Program-made: the position numbers and the translations under genes | Part shown: in pieces, positions 17,480-26,214 of the stretch | How positions within the stretch are numbered: the first letter of the stretch is position 1 | How the letters are laid out: every line of letters starts with the position of its first letter | Origin: Coriobacteriaceae bacterium | GTDB lineage: Bacteria; Actinomycetota; Coriobacteriia; Coriobacteriales; Coriobacteriaceae | NCBI GenBank assembly: GCA_902835305.1 | Contig: CADFMD010000001.1 | Span: forward strand, 1-64,000 | Length of the DNA: 64,000 nucleotides | Reading direction: 5' to 3' | The notes under the pieces: model-generated | Database searches by the model: none | What the model saw: the letters and a program-made list of their open reading frames with translations, nothing else | Told to the model about the DNA's origin: nothing

Positions 17480-17507
17480 TTGGGTTCGTCGGTAGGTAAG
17501 GTATATA
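17480..17507 (+). promoter_or_regulatory. Promoter P2 of the sialic-acid operon
   Basis: TTGGGT (17480-17485), a 16-bp spacer and TATATA (17502-17507) lie about 70 bp before the lipoprotein start. With P1 it accounts for most of the 365-bp gene-free gap after uvrC. Confidence 0.45.
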
Positions 17508-17576
17508 TCGTCCGCAAGTTGCGCGGGGGCGCGTCTAGGTGCTCCCGGGTAAGATTCTCTATTGATAGGAGAAGAC

Positions 17577-19190
17577 ATGGCCATCATCAACAAGGGTATG
17601 TCCAGGCGTTCGTTCCTCGGCCTCACCGGCAGCGTCGCTGCTGTCGCAGGGCTTGGTCTCACCGGCTGCGGTGGCAGCTCTAGCGACGAGGGTTCCGCTT
17701 CCGGTTCCACCGATTCCGCCAACCGTGGCGGCGGCGTGATCACCGCTGGTTCCGCTTACGCTCCGTCCAGCTTCGATCCCGCCAGCACCGGCTCCGCTGT
17801 GGGCCTGGGTGCTAACTGGCACGTCGTCGAGGGCCTCTACGGCATCGATTACCACGACTACAGCACCTTCAACGAGCTCGCCACCGACGATCCCAAGTCT
17901 GTGGACGACACCACTTTCGAGGTCACCATCCGCAAGGGCGCCAAGTTCTCCGATGGCACCGAGGTCACCGCTGACGATGTCGTTGCCTCCTACACCGCTT
18001 GCGCCGCTTCCGCTACCTATGCTCCGTTCTTCCAGCCCTTCGAGTCCATCGAGGCCAAGGACGCCAGCACCGTGACGGTCAAGACCAAGGTCCCCAACTT
18101 CTCCCTGCTCAAGGATCGTCTGGCCATCGTCCGCGTTACCCCGGCCACCCAGACCGAGGAGGATCGCGCCAAGCAGCCGATCGGCTCCGGCCCCTGGATG
18201 TACGACTCTATCTCCGATACCGAGATCACCCTGGTTCCCAACCCCGAGTACAACGGTGAGTATGCGGCCGAGGATAAGAAGATCCAGTACAGCATCCTGA
18301 CCGACCCCACCGCTCGCGTTACCGCTCAGCAGGAGGGCTCCACGCTCGTTATGGAGCTCGTTACCGCTGACGCCGTCGACCAGCTCGAGAGCGCCGGCTG
18401 CAAGATCGATAACGTTCAGGGTTTCGGCACCCGCTTCATCATGTTCAACGTCGCCAAGGAGCCTTGGAACAACGTCAAGGTCCGTCAGGCTGTCATGTAT
18501 GCGCTCGACACCGAGAAGATGGTCAGCAACACCTTCGCCGGCCTTGCCACCGCTGCCAGCTGCTACCTGCCCAAGAGCTTCACCAACTATCATGAGGCTT
18601 CCACGGTGTACAAGACCGACGCCAAGAAGGCTAAGAAACTCATCGAGGAGTCTGGCATCACCCCGGGTGCCATCACCCTGCGCACCACCGACAACGAGCA
18701 GATTAAGGGCATGGCCGCCCAGGTCAAGAACGACCTCGACGCTCTCGGCTTCGATGTGACCATCCAGACCGATACCTCGCCGGCCACCTACGCTGCCATC
18801 GACGGCGGCGAGGCCTACGATATCCTCCTTGCCCCTGGCGATCCTTCCTGCTTCGGCGCCGACCCCGACCTGCTGCTCAACTGGTGGTACGGCGACAACG
18901 TCTGGATGCAGACCCGTTGCCCGTGGAAGGAGTCCGCTGAGTGGCAGAAGCTCCACAGTCTCATGGACGAGGCTCTTGCCGCCGAGGGCGACGAGCAGCA
19001 GAAGAAGTGGAACGAGTGCTTCGACATCATTGCCGACAACGCCGTTCTGTACCCCGTTGTCCACGTCAAGACCGTCTCCGCTTCCTGGGACGATCCGTCC
19101 ACTGCGCCCAACGGCGAGGCCCTCGATGGCTTCAAGGGCATCGGCACGACGAGCATGTCCTTCAGGGGCGTTGCGACCGTCAAGGCGTAA
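17577..19190 (+). CDS. Lipoprotein solute-binding protein of a peptide-type (family 5) ABC importer, probably for sialic acid
   Basis: Extracytoplasmic binding lipoprotein of the oligopeptide/nickel (SBP_bac_5) family, 537 residues. The signal sequence has a twin-arginine start (SRRSFLG), a hydrophobic core and the lipobox LTGC, so it is probably exported and lipidated. The mature part follows the family pattern (VEGLYGIDY, TFEVTIRKGAKFSDGTEVTADDV). ATG 17577 has AGGAGA just upstream. It heads a run of permease and ATPase genes followed by nanA, nanK and nanE. Sialic-acid importers of this peptide-type family are known from Haemophilus ducreyi (SatABCD) and corynebacteria, so sialic acid is the likely ligand by context. 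A di- or oligopeptide cannot be excluded. Confidence 0.8.
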   Translation: MAIINKGMSRRSFLGLTGSVAAVAGLGLTGCGGSSSDEGSASGSTDSANRGGGVITAGSAYAPSSFDPASTGSAVGLGANWHVVEGLYGIDYHDYSTFNELATDDPKSVDDTTFEVTIRKGAKFSDGTEVTADDVVASYTACAASATYAPFFQPFESIEAKDASTVTVKTKVPNFSLLKDRLAIVRVTPATQTEEDRAKQPIGSGPWMYDSISDTEITLVPNPEYNGEYAAEDKKIQYSILTDPTARVTAQQEGSTLVMELVTADAVDQLESAGCKIDNVQGFGTRFIMFNVAKEPWNNVKVRQAVMYALDTEKMVSNTFAGLATAASCYLPKSFTNYHEASTVYKTDAKKAKKLIEESGITPGAITLRTTDNEQIKGMAAQVKNDLDALGFDVTIQTDTSPATYAAIDGGEAYDILLAPGDPSCFGADPDLLLNWWYGDNVWMQTRCPWKESAEWQKLHSLMDEALAAEGDEQQKKWNECFDIIADNAVLYPVVHVKTVSASWDDPSTAPNGEALDGFKGIGTTSMSFRGVATVKA

Positions 19191-19252
19191 GACTCGCTTG
19201 AGTCTGTATGCAGGATGTCGGTCGTTGGGACCGTATCCTCATAGTTGAAACA

Positions 19253-19286
19253 AAGACCCGGGCGACCTCGATGTCGCTCGGGTCTT
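19253..19286 (+). terminator. Intercistronic hairpin between binding-protein and permease genes
   Basis: A 14-bp stem (19253-19266 with 19273-19286) with a 6-nt loop ends in CTT GTAA, without a long T-tract. This position is usual for a partial terminator or RNA-stabilising stem that lets the binding protein be made in excess over the membrane parts. Confidence 0.6.
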
Positions 19287-19347
19287 GTAATGAGTATCCG
19301 TACTCATATACCAGTTGGTCCTACCGACAAAAGAAAGGGGAGAGAAC

Positions 19348-20304
19348 GTGAACAACTTGCTACGTTTGATTGGAAGGCGTCTTGTGGCGCTGCCGATCAT
19401 GGCATTGGGCGTCACCGTCCTGGTGTTCTTCCTTATGTCGTTCTCCAAGACCGACCCCGCCTACACGGCGTTGGGTGACGGTGCCTCGCCCGAGGCGGTT
19501 GCCGAGTACCATGAGAAGTATGGTCTGGACGACCCCTGGCCCGTGCGCTACGTGCGCTATATGGGCGATTTGATCCATGGCGACATGGGCACCTATGGTG
19601 CTGCTCGCAACTCCGTTGCCAAGCGCATCTCCACGGCCCTGCCCGTCACGATGCAGCTGACCTTCATCGGCCTTGCCATCGGTGCGGTCGTTTCGTTTTT
19701 GCTCGGCGTCATCGCGGCACTGTATCGCGACAAATGGCCGGACCAAGTGATCCGCGTCTTTTCCATCGCCGGCTTGGCAACCCCGTCGTTCTGGCTTGCC
19801 GTTCTGTTGATCCTGCTGTTCTCTTCCTACCTTAAGGTGCTCCCGGCATCGGGTGCTCTGCCTCACTTCACCACGAATCCGGCTGGTTATCTGGGCCGCA
19901 TGATTATGCCCGCCATCGCCTTGGCATTTCCGCTGACGGGCCAGATGACTCGTATCGTGCGTACCGCCATGGTCGAGGAGCTCGACAAGGACTATGTCCG
20001 TATGGCTCGCGGTGCCGGCGTTCCCGAGAAGGTCGTCGTCGGTATCAACGTCCTTCGCAATGCGCTGATCACCCCGGTCACCACCCTCGGTCTTAAGATC
20101 GGTTACCTCATGGGCGGCGCCGTCGTCATCGAGGTTATCTTCAACCTCCCCGGCATGGGCACCGCGATTCTGCAGGGCGTTCAGGGCAACGAGGCGAACC
20201 TGGTTCAGGGCGTCGTTATCGTCGTTGCTCTTGCCTTCATCATCATCAACATCGTGGTTGACATGCTCTACCTGCTCATCAACCCGCGCATCAGGACGGT
20301 GTAG
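19348..20304 (+). CDS. ABC importer permease, DppB/OppB type
   Basis: First membrane-spanning subunit of the importer, 318 residues with about six membrane helices. It has the N-terminal GRRLVALPIMALGVTVLVFF helix and the binding-protein-dependent transport motif in DYVRMARGAGVPEKVVV (EAA loop that docks onto the ATPase). The GTG at 19348 is chosen as start because GGGGAGA lies 6 nt before it; the frame extends 11 codons upstream without a good site. It is followed 3 bp later by the fused permease-ATPase gene. Confidence 0.9.
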   Translation: MNNLLRLIGRRLVALPIMALGVTVLVFFLMSFSKTDPAYTALGDGASPEAVAEYHEKYGLDDPWPVRYVRYMGDLIHGDMGTYGAARNSVAKRISTALPVTMQLTFIGLAIGAVVSFLLGVIAALYRDKWPDQVIRVFSIAGLATPSFWLAVLLILLFSSYLKVLPASGALPHFTTNPAGYLGRMIMPAIALAFPLTGQMTRIVRTAMVEELDKDYVRMARGAGVPEKVVVGINVLRNALITPVTTLGLKIGYLMGGAVVIEVIFNLPGMGTAILQGVQGNEANLVQGVVIVVALAFIIINIVVDMLYLLINPRIRTV

Positions 20305-20307
20305 ATT

Positions 20308-22323
20308 ATGGTAAAGATTCGAGAGAAGCAAACCGAGCAGCTCGAGAAGGCTGCCTCCAAGGGGCTCAAGCTCGGTGGCTGGAAGAAGATGACGCTGTCT
20401 TCTAAGATTGCCGCCGTCGTGCTGGCGCTGGTCGCCCTGACTGCGATTCTGGCGCCCCTTCTTGCCCCCTATAGCCCGGTCGAGATCTTTACGGCTCGCC
20501 AGGCTCCCGGCAACGGATTTATCTTCGGTACCGACGATAAGGGTCGCGATATTCTGTCGCGTATGCTCTACGGTGGTCGTTACTCGCTGATTATCGGCTT
20601 TGGCGCCACTGCCATGGCTCTGGTCTGCGGCTCGGTCGTGGGCGCCCTTGCAGCGGTTTCGCGCAAGGCCGTCTCCGAGACGATCATGCGTATCTTGGAC
20701 ATCATCATGTCCATCCCGGGCATCGCCCTCGCGGCCGTCTTCGTCTCCATCCTGGGCAACTCCGTGCCGTCGATCATCTTCGCCATCGGCTTTATGTACA
20801 CTCCGCAGATTGCCCGTATCGTGCGCGCCAACATCGTGTCCGAGTACGGCGAGGACTATGTCCGCGCGGTCATCGTTTCCGGCGCCAAGGCTCCGTGGAT
20901 TTTGATCAAGCATGTTCTGCGTAACTGCATCGCCCCGATCATGGTCTTCACCGTTACCCTGGTCGCCGACGCCATCATCTTCGAGGCTTCGCTGACCTTC
21001 ATCGGCGCTGGTATCCAGGAGCCCACCGCTACCTGGGGCAACATCCTAGCCGACGCCCGCGGCGGCGTGCTCGCCGGCCGTTGGTGGCAGGCGCTGTTCC
21101 CGGGCCTGGCCATCATGATCACCTGCCTGGCGCTCAACATCCTCTCCGAGGGCATTACCGACGCCATGGCCGCTGCTCCCTCCGCCGCCCTGGATCCGAC
21201 CGATTCCTCCAAGCGCCGCGAGGCCGACCTGCTGGTCTCCGACCCCGTTCGCGCCTACAAGGAGCAGGCCCAGTCCCTCTCCGCTCGCCTTGGAGCCCTG
21301 CGCGATGTCGAGCTCAAGCGTGACGATCGCCATGTGCCCGACGAGTCTGTCGAACCGATCCTTTCGGTCCGTGACTTCTGCATCCAGTTTGAGCACCACG
21401 GCGATATCAACGTCGTCGACCATGTCAACTTTGACGTCCGTCCTGGCCAGACTATGGGCCTGGTGGGCGAGTCCGGTTGCGGTAAGTCCATCACCACGCT
21501 GGCCATCATGGGCCTGACCGACGATGACGAACATCTTTCCGGCGAGGTCCTCTGGGAGGGCCGTGACCTGCTCAAGATGAGCAAGAAGGAGTGGTTCGGC
21601 CTGCGCGGTACCGATATCGCCATGGTCTATCAGGACGCCCTGTCCTCGCTCAACCCCTCCATGCTCATCTCTGCCCAGATGAAGCAGCTCACCAAGCGCG
21701 GCGGCACCCGTAGCGCCGAGGAGCTCCTGGAGCTCGTGGGCCTCGACCCCAAGCGTACGCTCGAGAGCTATCCGCACGAGCTTTCCGGTGGTCAGCGTCA
21801 GCGCGTTCTGATTGCTATGGCCCTTACCCGCGACCCCAAGCTGGTCATCTGCGACGAGCCCACGACCGCCCTGGACGTTACCGTCCAGAAGCAGGTCATC
21901 AAGCTGCTCAACGATCTTCAGGCCAAGCTCGGCTTTGCCATGATCTTCGTCTCGCATGACCTGGCGCTGGTCGCCGAGGTCGCCCATAACATCACGGTGA
22001 TGTACGCCGGTCAGGTTATCGAGCAGGCGCCCACCAAGGAGCTGCTCACCAACCCGATCCACGAGTACACCCGCGGTCTTCTGGGTTCCGTCCTGTCCAT
22101 CGAGAGCGGTTCGGGCCGCCTGCACCAGGTGCCCGGCGCCGTTCCGAGCCCGCGCGATTTCCCCAAGGGCGATCGCTTCGCGCCCCGCTCGAGCCATCCG
22201 CGTATTGGCCTGGACACCCGTCCGGTCTTCAAGCGCGTGCCCGGCACCGAGCACTTCTATTCCGAGCTCCCCGACGAGGTGCTCAAGGCAAATGGTTTGA
22301 CCCCTCACGCGGAGGTGATGTAG
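20308..22323 (+). CDS. Fused ABC permease-ATPase (DppC-DppD fusion)
   Basis: A single 671-residue polypeptide that joins the second permease and one ATPase of the importer. Residues 1 to about 290 form a DppC-like permease with the docking loop EYGEDYVRAVIVSGAKAPW. A charged, Ser-rich linker (about 290-345) follows. The ATPase has Walker A GESGCGKS (about 387-394), signature LSGGQRQRVLIAMAL and Walker B LVICDEP, and the C-terminal oligopeptide-transporter extension. The frame is continuous with no internal stop, so the fusion is real unless there is an assembly error. The same arrangement is known in some actinobacterial peptide-type and sialic-acid importers. The second ABC system in this window keeps the two parts separate. 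Confidence 0.92.
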   Translation: MVKIREKQTEQLEKAASKGLKLGGWKKMTLSSKIAAVVLALVALTAILAPLLAPYSPVEIFTARQAPGNGFIFGTDDKGRDILSRMLYGGRYSLIIGFGATAMALVCGSVVGALAAVSRKAVSETIMRILDIIMSIPGIALAAVFVSILGNSVPSIIFAIGFMYTPQIARIVRANIVSEYGEDYVRAVIVSGAKAPWILIKHVLRNCIAPIMVFTVTLVADAIIFEASLTFIGAGIQEPTATWGNILADARGGVLAGRWWQALFPGLAIMITCLALNILSEGITDAMAAAPSAALDPTDSSKRREADLLVSDPVRAYKEQAQSLSARLGALRDVELKRDDRHVPDESVEPILSVRDFCIQFEHHGDINVVDHVNFDVRPGQTMGLVGESGCGKSITTLAIMGLTDDDEHLSGEVLWEGRDLLKMSKKEWFGLRGTDIAMVYQDALSSLNPSMLISAQMKQLTKRGGTRSAEELLELVGLDPKRTLESYPHELSGGQRQRVLIAMALTRDPKLVICDEPTTALDVTVQKQVIKLLNDLQAKLGFAMIFVSHDLALVAEVAHNITVMYAGQVIEQAPTKELLTNPIHEYTRGLLGSVLSIESGSGRLHQVPGAVPSPRDFPKGDRFAPRSSHPRIGLDTRPVFKRVPGTEHFYSELPDEVLKANGLTPHAEVM

Positions 22324-23151
22324 ATGAGCGAGACCGCAGTCAACGGCGTCGAGCCGATCATCTTCCTTGATGACGTCCACGTCACCTTTAGGACCCGTAC
22401 CGGCTCGATTCTGCACCCTAACCTGGTTCACGCCGTCCAGGGTGTAACGATTAGGCTCATGCCCGGTCAGACGATCGGCATCGTCGGCGAGTCCGGTTGC
22501 GGTAAGTCCACCACCGCCAACGTCATGTGCGGCCTGCAGGCCCCCACGAGCGGCAAGGTCTACTTTAAGGGCAAGGACGTTACCAAACGTACCGCCGAGG
22601 ACCGTCGCCACATGGGTCGCGTCATCTCGGTCGTGTTCCAGAACCCGGCCACGGCACTCAACCCCCGCATGGTCGTTCGCGAGCAACTGCTCGACCCCAT
22701 GCGCGTCCACAACCTGGGTACCGAGGCCGAGCAGGAGAAGCGCGTCAAGGAGCTCTTGGAGCTCACCGGTCTGCCCAGCTCCGCCGCCGAGGTTCTTCCC
22801 GGCCAGCTTTCGGGCGGCCAGCGCCAGCGCGTCGCAATTGCCCGTGCCCTGTCGCTGAACCCCGATGCCATCATCGCCGACGAGCCAACCTCGGCTCTGG
22901 ACGTTTCGGTCCGCGCGCAGATTCTGAACCTGCTGACCGACCTTAAGAAGGAGCTCGGCCTGGCCATGGTGTTCATCAGCCATGACATCCAGACGGTCCG
23001 CTATATCTCTGACGACATCATCGTTATGAATGGCGGCAAGATCGTCGAGCAGGGCGAGGCCAAGCAGGTCTTCCAGCACCCCCAGGACCCCTACACCAAG
23101 ATGCTGCTCGGCGCTGCGCCGTCGCTGCTGCATCCCAAGCTCGGCGAGTAG
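22324..23151 (+). CDS. ABC importer ATPase, DppF/OppF type
   Basis: Second ATPase of the importer, 275 residues. It has Walker A GESGCGKSTT (about residues 55-64), signature LSGGQRQRVAIARAL (about 161), Walker B AIIADEPTSALD and the switch His in FISHDI. It pairs with the ATPase half of the preceding fusion protein. The ATG directly abuts the TAG of that gene. The C-terminal oligopeptide-transporter extension is short (ends LLHPKLGE), without the cysteine-rich tail seen in the other OppF-like protein of this window. Confidence 0.92.
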   Translation: MSETAVNGVEPIIFLDDVHVTFRTRTGSILHPNLVHAVQGVTIRLMPGQTIGIVGESGCGKSTTANVMCGLQAPTSGKVYFKGKDVTKRTAEDRRHMGRVISVVFQNPATALNPRMVVREQLLDPMRVHNLGTEAEQEKRVKELLELTGLPSSAAEVLPGQLSGGQRQRVAIARALSLNPDAIIADEPTSALDVSVRAQILNLLTDLKKELGLAMVFISHDIQTVRYISDDIIVMNGGKIVEQGEAKQVFQHPQDPYTKMLLGAAPSLLHPKLGE

Positions 23152-23168
23152 CCTCGCTTTCCCTCCCG

Positions 23169-23194
23169 TGCGCCCGGTTCCCTTGCCGGGCGCA
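23169..23194 (+). other. Stem-loop between ATPase and esterase genes
   Basis: A perfect 9-bp stem TGCGCCCGG/CCGGGCGCA with an 8-nt loop and no T-tract. It is probably an RNA-stabilising or processing stem within the operon rather than a terminator. Confidence 0.5.
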
Positions 23195-23231
23195 CCTCCG
23201 TTGCGATTTCGAAAGGTTGGGTTCACGAGCC

Positions 23232-24209
23232 ATGCCAAGTGCTCAGGAGCTACAACATCAATTTGGTGAATATCGAGGCGCCATGCCCCGTCCATCAGAT
23301 TTCGATCTCTTTTGGAAGGATCGCATGGCCGAGGCCGACGCGGTCGGGCTTGACTATGCGATCGAGACGGCATCGGTCACAGATGCCGTGACCTGCCAGC
23401 TTTTCGACCTCTGGTATACCGGCATGTGTGGCGCTCGCCTGCATGCCAAGTACCTTAAACCCGTCTCGGACGAGCCCGTGCCATTGGTACTTCAGTTCCA
23501 TGGATATCCGGGTGCAAGCCGCAGCTGGTTTGAGCAGGCGTCGTTTGCGGGCATGGGCATGGCACTCATCGCCCTCGACTGCCCCGGTCAAGGAGGTCCC
23601 TCCGAGGACATTGGTGGATTTGAGGGCACAACGGTCGCGGGCCATATCGTCGCCGGTATCGACGGCGACCCGGCCAACCTCTACTATGTCCGCTTGCACC
23701 AAGATATTCGCATCCTGTGTCGCATCGTTCGCGAGCTCGAGGGCATCAATCTTGCCCGTGTGTTTGTGAACGGCGCGTCGCAGGGCGGCGGTTTGGGCAT
23801 TGCGACCTGTGCACTTAACAGCGAGCTTATCAATCGCGCCGCCATCCTCTATCCCTTCCTGTCGGATTTCCGCCTGGTCTGGGACTTGGATGCCGACGAC
23901 ATTGCCTACGAGGGCCTGCGCTATTGGTCTCGCTGGTTTGACGAGGACTCGACTCGTATCGACGAAGCCTATGCCAAGCTGGCGTACTTCGATTCCAAGA
24001 ACTTTGCCCCTATGGTCAAATGCCCCGTGCTGTTTGGCACCGGCACAGCCGATACCGTCTGTCCGCCAGCGACGCAGTTTGCGGTCTATAACAACCTGAC
24101 CTGTGAAAAGCGTCATGAGTTCTTTGAAGGCTTTGGCCACGAGGAGATTCAGGATTTTGACGATCTGATCATTCCGTTTTTCTGCAAGGGAGGGGAGGCT
24201 CATGTCTAA
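23232..24209 (+). CDS. Alpha/beta-hydrolase esterase, acetyl xylan esterase (AXE1) family
   Basis: Predicted carbohydrate O-deacetylase of 325 residues. The catalytic triad is intact: nucleophile Ser183 in NGASQGGG, Asp274 in GTADTVCPP and His303 in GFGHEE. The strand LQFHGYPGASRSW carries the oxyanion region. Family members remove acetyl groups from xylan, cephalosporin C and other acetylated sugars. Within a sialic-acid cluster, removal of O-acetyl groups from sialic acids before the lyase step is an attractive role, but this is inference. There is no signal peptide, so it should act in the cytoplasm. The ATG at 23232 is preferred; an in-frame TTG lies 15 nt upstream, and the ribosome-binding site is not clear. 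It overlaps the next gene by 8 bp. Confidence 0.85.
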   Translation: MPSAQELQHQFGEYRGAMPRPSDFDLFWKDRMAEADAVGLDYAIETASVTDAVTCQLFDLWYTGMCGARLHAKYLKPVSDEPVPLVLQFHGYPGASRSWFEQASFAGMGMALIALDCPGQGGPSEDIGGFEGTTVAGHIVAGIDGDPANLYYVRLHQDIRILCRIVRELEGINLARVFVNGASQGGGLGIATCALNSELINRAAILYPFLSDFRLVWDLDADDIAYEGLRYWSRWFDEDSTRIDEAYAKLAYFDSKNFAPMVKCPVLFGTGTADTVCPPATQFAVYNNLTCEKRHEFFEGFGHEEIQDFDDLIIPFFCKGGEAHV

Positions 24210-25053
24210 GTGCGAGAGCAATGTCGGCGAGCTGATTGTCCCCGACCTTGTGGGGATTCCCGGGACGGTTTCGTCAAGGCTCTCTGAATATCGGGACTGG
24301 CACGGTGATGTTCAGGCAGATGTTTCTGATTTGGAGACATGTGCTATGAATCTTGAGATTCAAGGCCTGGCCATTACGGCGATCGATTTCGCCAATCCGT
24401 ATGCCCGCTACTCCGAGGTTTCCTTTGAGCTTGGTGGCGATGTGGTCCACGCACGTTTGATCGAGCCTGCCGGTCGCGCCCGAGCATCCGAGCTTGTGCC
24501 GCTATGTCTGATGTTTCACGACATCGACCGACCCGTGCGGGGATGGCATCACATGACGAGGTTTGCGGCCATGGGATATGCCGTGCTTGCGCTGGACGAT
24601 GAGGCGATTGGACCCAGCGATCTGCGGCAGGGGATTACCTCGCCTGCTTTTGTCAGGCGCGTCCGTTGGGGCTGCGCGTTGGCGGAGGTCGCGCGCAATC
24701 TTGATGGCATGGACCCCGACCGCATCTTTGCATGGGGCGAGGGACTTGGCGGCGGAGTCGCGCTGGCGGTTTCTGCTCTGGACGAGCGGGGCCTCGCCCG
24801 CACGGCGGTTGCCAATCCGCTTCCTGGCGGCCTCGAGGTGCTGTCGTCTCGGGTGCGCGGATCGGTGCTCATGGGCACATCGCTTATGGATACCGTGAGC
24901 GATCCCAAGGATCAGTTTGCCGTATTCAACGGTCTTGAGTGTGACCGGAGGCATATCATCTATGCAAAATACGCTCACGAGCGCATCAATGCGTTCGAAA
25001 ACGAAGTCGTAGACTTTTTTAACCAAACGTTCCACTCGTGTTCTTTGGCCTAG
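24202..25053 (+). CDS. AXE1-like paralogue without the catalytic serine (probable pseudo-esterase)
   Basis: A 283-residue protein that aligns with the preceding esterase over the catalytic half. FAWGEGLGGGVAL corresponds to FVNGASQGGGLGI, MGTSLMDTVSDPKDQFAVFNGL to FGTGTADTVCPPATQFAVYNNL, and YAHERI to FGHEEI. The nucleophile position is Gly181 instead of Ser, and the upstream HGYPG motif has become HDIDR. The Asp (230) and His (259) positions are kept. It is therefore predicted to be unable to act as a serine esterase and may bind ligand or partner the active enzyme. The reading frame is intact and overlaps the esterase gene by 8 bp. The function is otherwise unknown. Confidence 0.75.
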   Translation: MSKCESNVGELIVPDLVGIPGTVSSRLSEYRDWHGDVQADVSDLETCAMNLEIQGLAITAIDFANPYARYSEVSFELGGDVVHARLIEPAGRARASELVPLCLMFHDIDRPVRGWHHMTRFAAMGYAVLALDDEAIGPSDLRQGITSPAFVRRVRWGCALAEVARNLDGMDPDRIFAWGEGLGGGVALAVSALDERGLARTAVANPLPGGLEVLSSRVRGSVLMGTSLMDTVSDPKDQFAVFNGLECDRRHIIYAKYAHERINAFENEVVDFFNQTFHSCSLA

Positions 25054-25121
25054 ACGGCCTGGACACTGCCAACAAGAGTGGGTGGCATAGGGCCGCCCGC
25101 CAGACAACTAAGGAGATTCTT

Positions 25122-26042
25122 GTGGCAACTCAGAAATTCACCGGCGTTATCCCTCCCGTCGTTGTTCCCGATACCGAAGATCACCAGCTCGATGTTGCCT
25201 CCTTTGAGCGCAGCATCAACCGCATGATCGATGCCGGCGTCGATGGCCTGTTCTTCTTGGGCTCTTCGGGTGAGGTCGTTTTCTCCACCGACGAGCGTCG
25301 TCGCCAGATCATCGCCGAGGCCGTCCGCATCGTCGACCACCGCGTGCCTGTTCTGGTCGGCATCATCGATACCGAGACCGAGCGCATGATTGAGCACGGC
25401 AAGGTCGCTCAGGAGCTGGGCGCCGATGCCCTCGTCGCCACCTGCCCGTTCTATGCCCTGCAGGGCATGACCGAGGTCGAGGAGCACTTCCGCATCCTGC
25501 ACGAGGAGCTTGACCTGCCCATCTTTGCCTATGACATTCCCGTCTGCGTTCACACCAAGCTCCCCTGGAAGCTCCTTGCCAAGCTCGGCGCCGAGGGCGT
25601 CCTTGCTGGCGTCAAGGATTCCTCGGGTGATGACATCTCGTTCCGCTACCTCGTTCAGGAGAACGAGAAGAACGGCCATCCGATGAGCATCCTCACCGGC
25701 CACGAGGTTGTTGTCGACGGCGCTTACCTCGGTGGCGCCGACGGCTCTGTCCCGGGTCTCGCCAACGTTGAGCCCGAGGGCTACGTTCGTCAGTGGAAGG
25801 CCGCTCAGGCTGGTGACTGGGCTACCGTCAAGGCCGAGCAGGATCGCCTCAATGAGATTTCGCACATCTGGGATGTCACCTCGGGCGTCCAGGGCTATGC
25901 CGGTGGCGTCGGCGCCTTCAAGACCGCTATGAACCTCATGGGTATCTTCGACAGCCCGACCATGCCGCGCCCGGTGAAGGCCATGACCGGCGAGAACGTC
26001 GAGGCTATTAGGAAGGTCCTCCAGGACAACGGCCTCCTGTAA
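25122..26042 (+). CDS. nanA: DHDPS/N-acetylneuraminate-lyase family aldolase, probably sialic acid lyase
   Basis: Class I aldolase of the DapA/NanA superfamily, 306 residues. The Schiff-base lysine is Lys165 (AGVKDSSG) and the catalytic tyrosine Tyr137 (FAYDIP), the same numbering as in E. coli NanA. The carboxylate-binding loop is LGSSGE. The sialic-acid lyase assignment rests on the adjoining nanK and nanE genes. The YDIPVCVHTK segment differs from the canonical NanA motif, so another 2-keto acid is possible. A GTG start at 25122 is used because AAGGAGA lies a few bases upstream. It would split N-acetylneuraminate into pyruvate and N-acetylmannosamine. Confidence 0.75.
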   Translation: MATQKFTGVIPPVVVPDTEDHQLDVASFERSINRMIDAGVDGLFFLGSSGEVVFSTDERRRQIIAEAVRIVDHRVPVLVGIIDTETERMIEHGKVAQELGADALVATCPFYALQGMTEVEEHFRILHEELDLPIFAYDIPVCVHTKLPWKLLAKLGAEGVLAGVKDSSGDDISFRYLVQENEKNGHPMSILTGHEVVVDGAYLGGADGSVPGLANVEPEGYVRQWKAAQAGDWATVKAEQDRLNEISHIWDVTSGVQGYAGGVGAFKTAMNLMGIFDSPTMPRPVKAMTGENVEAIRKVLQDNGLL

Positions 26043-26072
26043 AGCTTTCCCAGGCATCCGACCTCGCCGTTC

Positions 26073-26114
26073 AACCGTGTGGCCATGACCCATTCGGTCA
26101 ATGGCCACACGGTT
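26073..26114 (+). terminator. Strong stem-loop after nanA
   Basis: A perfect 14-bp stem (26073-26086 with 26101-26114) with a 14-nt loop is followed by TCT. It separates nanA from nanK by a probable partial terminator. Confidence 0.65.
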
Positions 26115-26214
26115 TCTCGGCGATCTTGGGCACCTGGATAACCTTTACTGCGCTGTGACGGCTAGCCTGACGGCGCATTTCCTGTAGTTGTTTTTATCTC
26201 CGAAGGAGAGCGAC

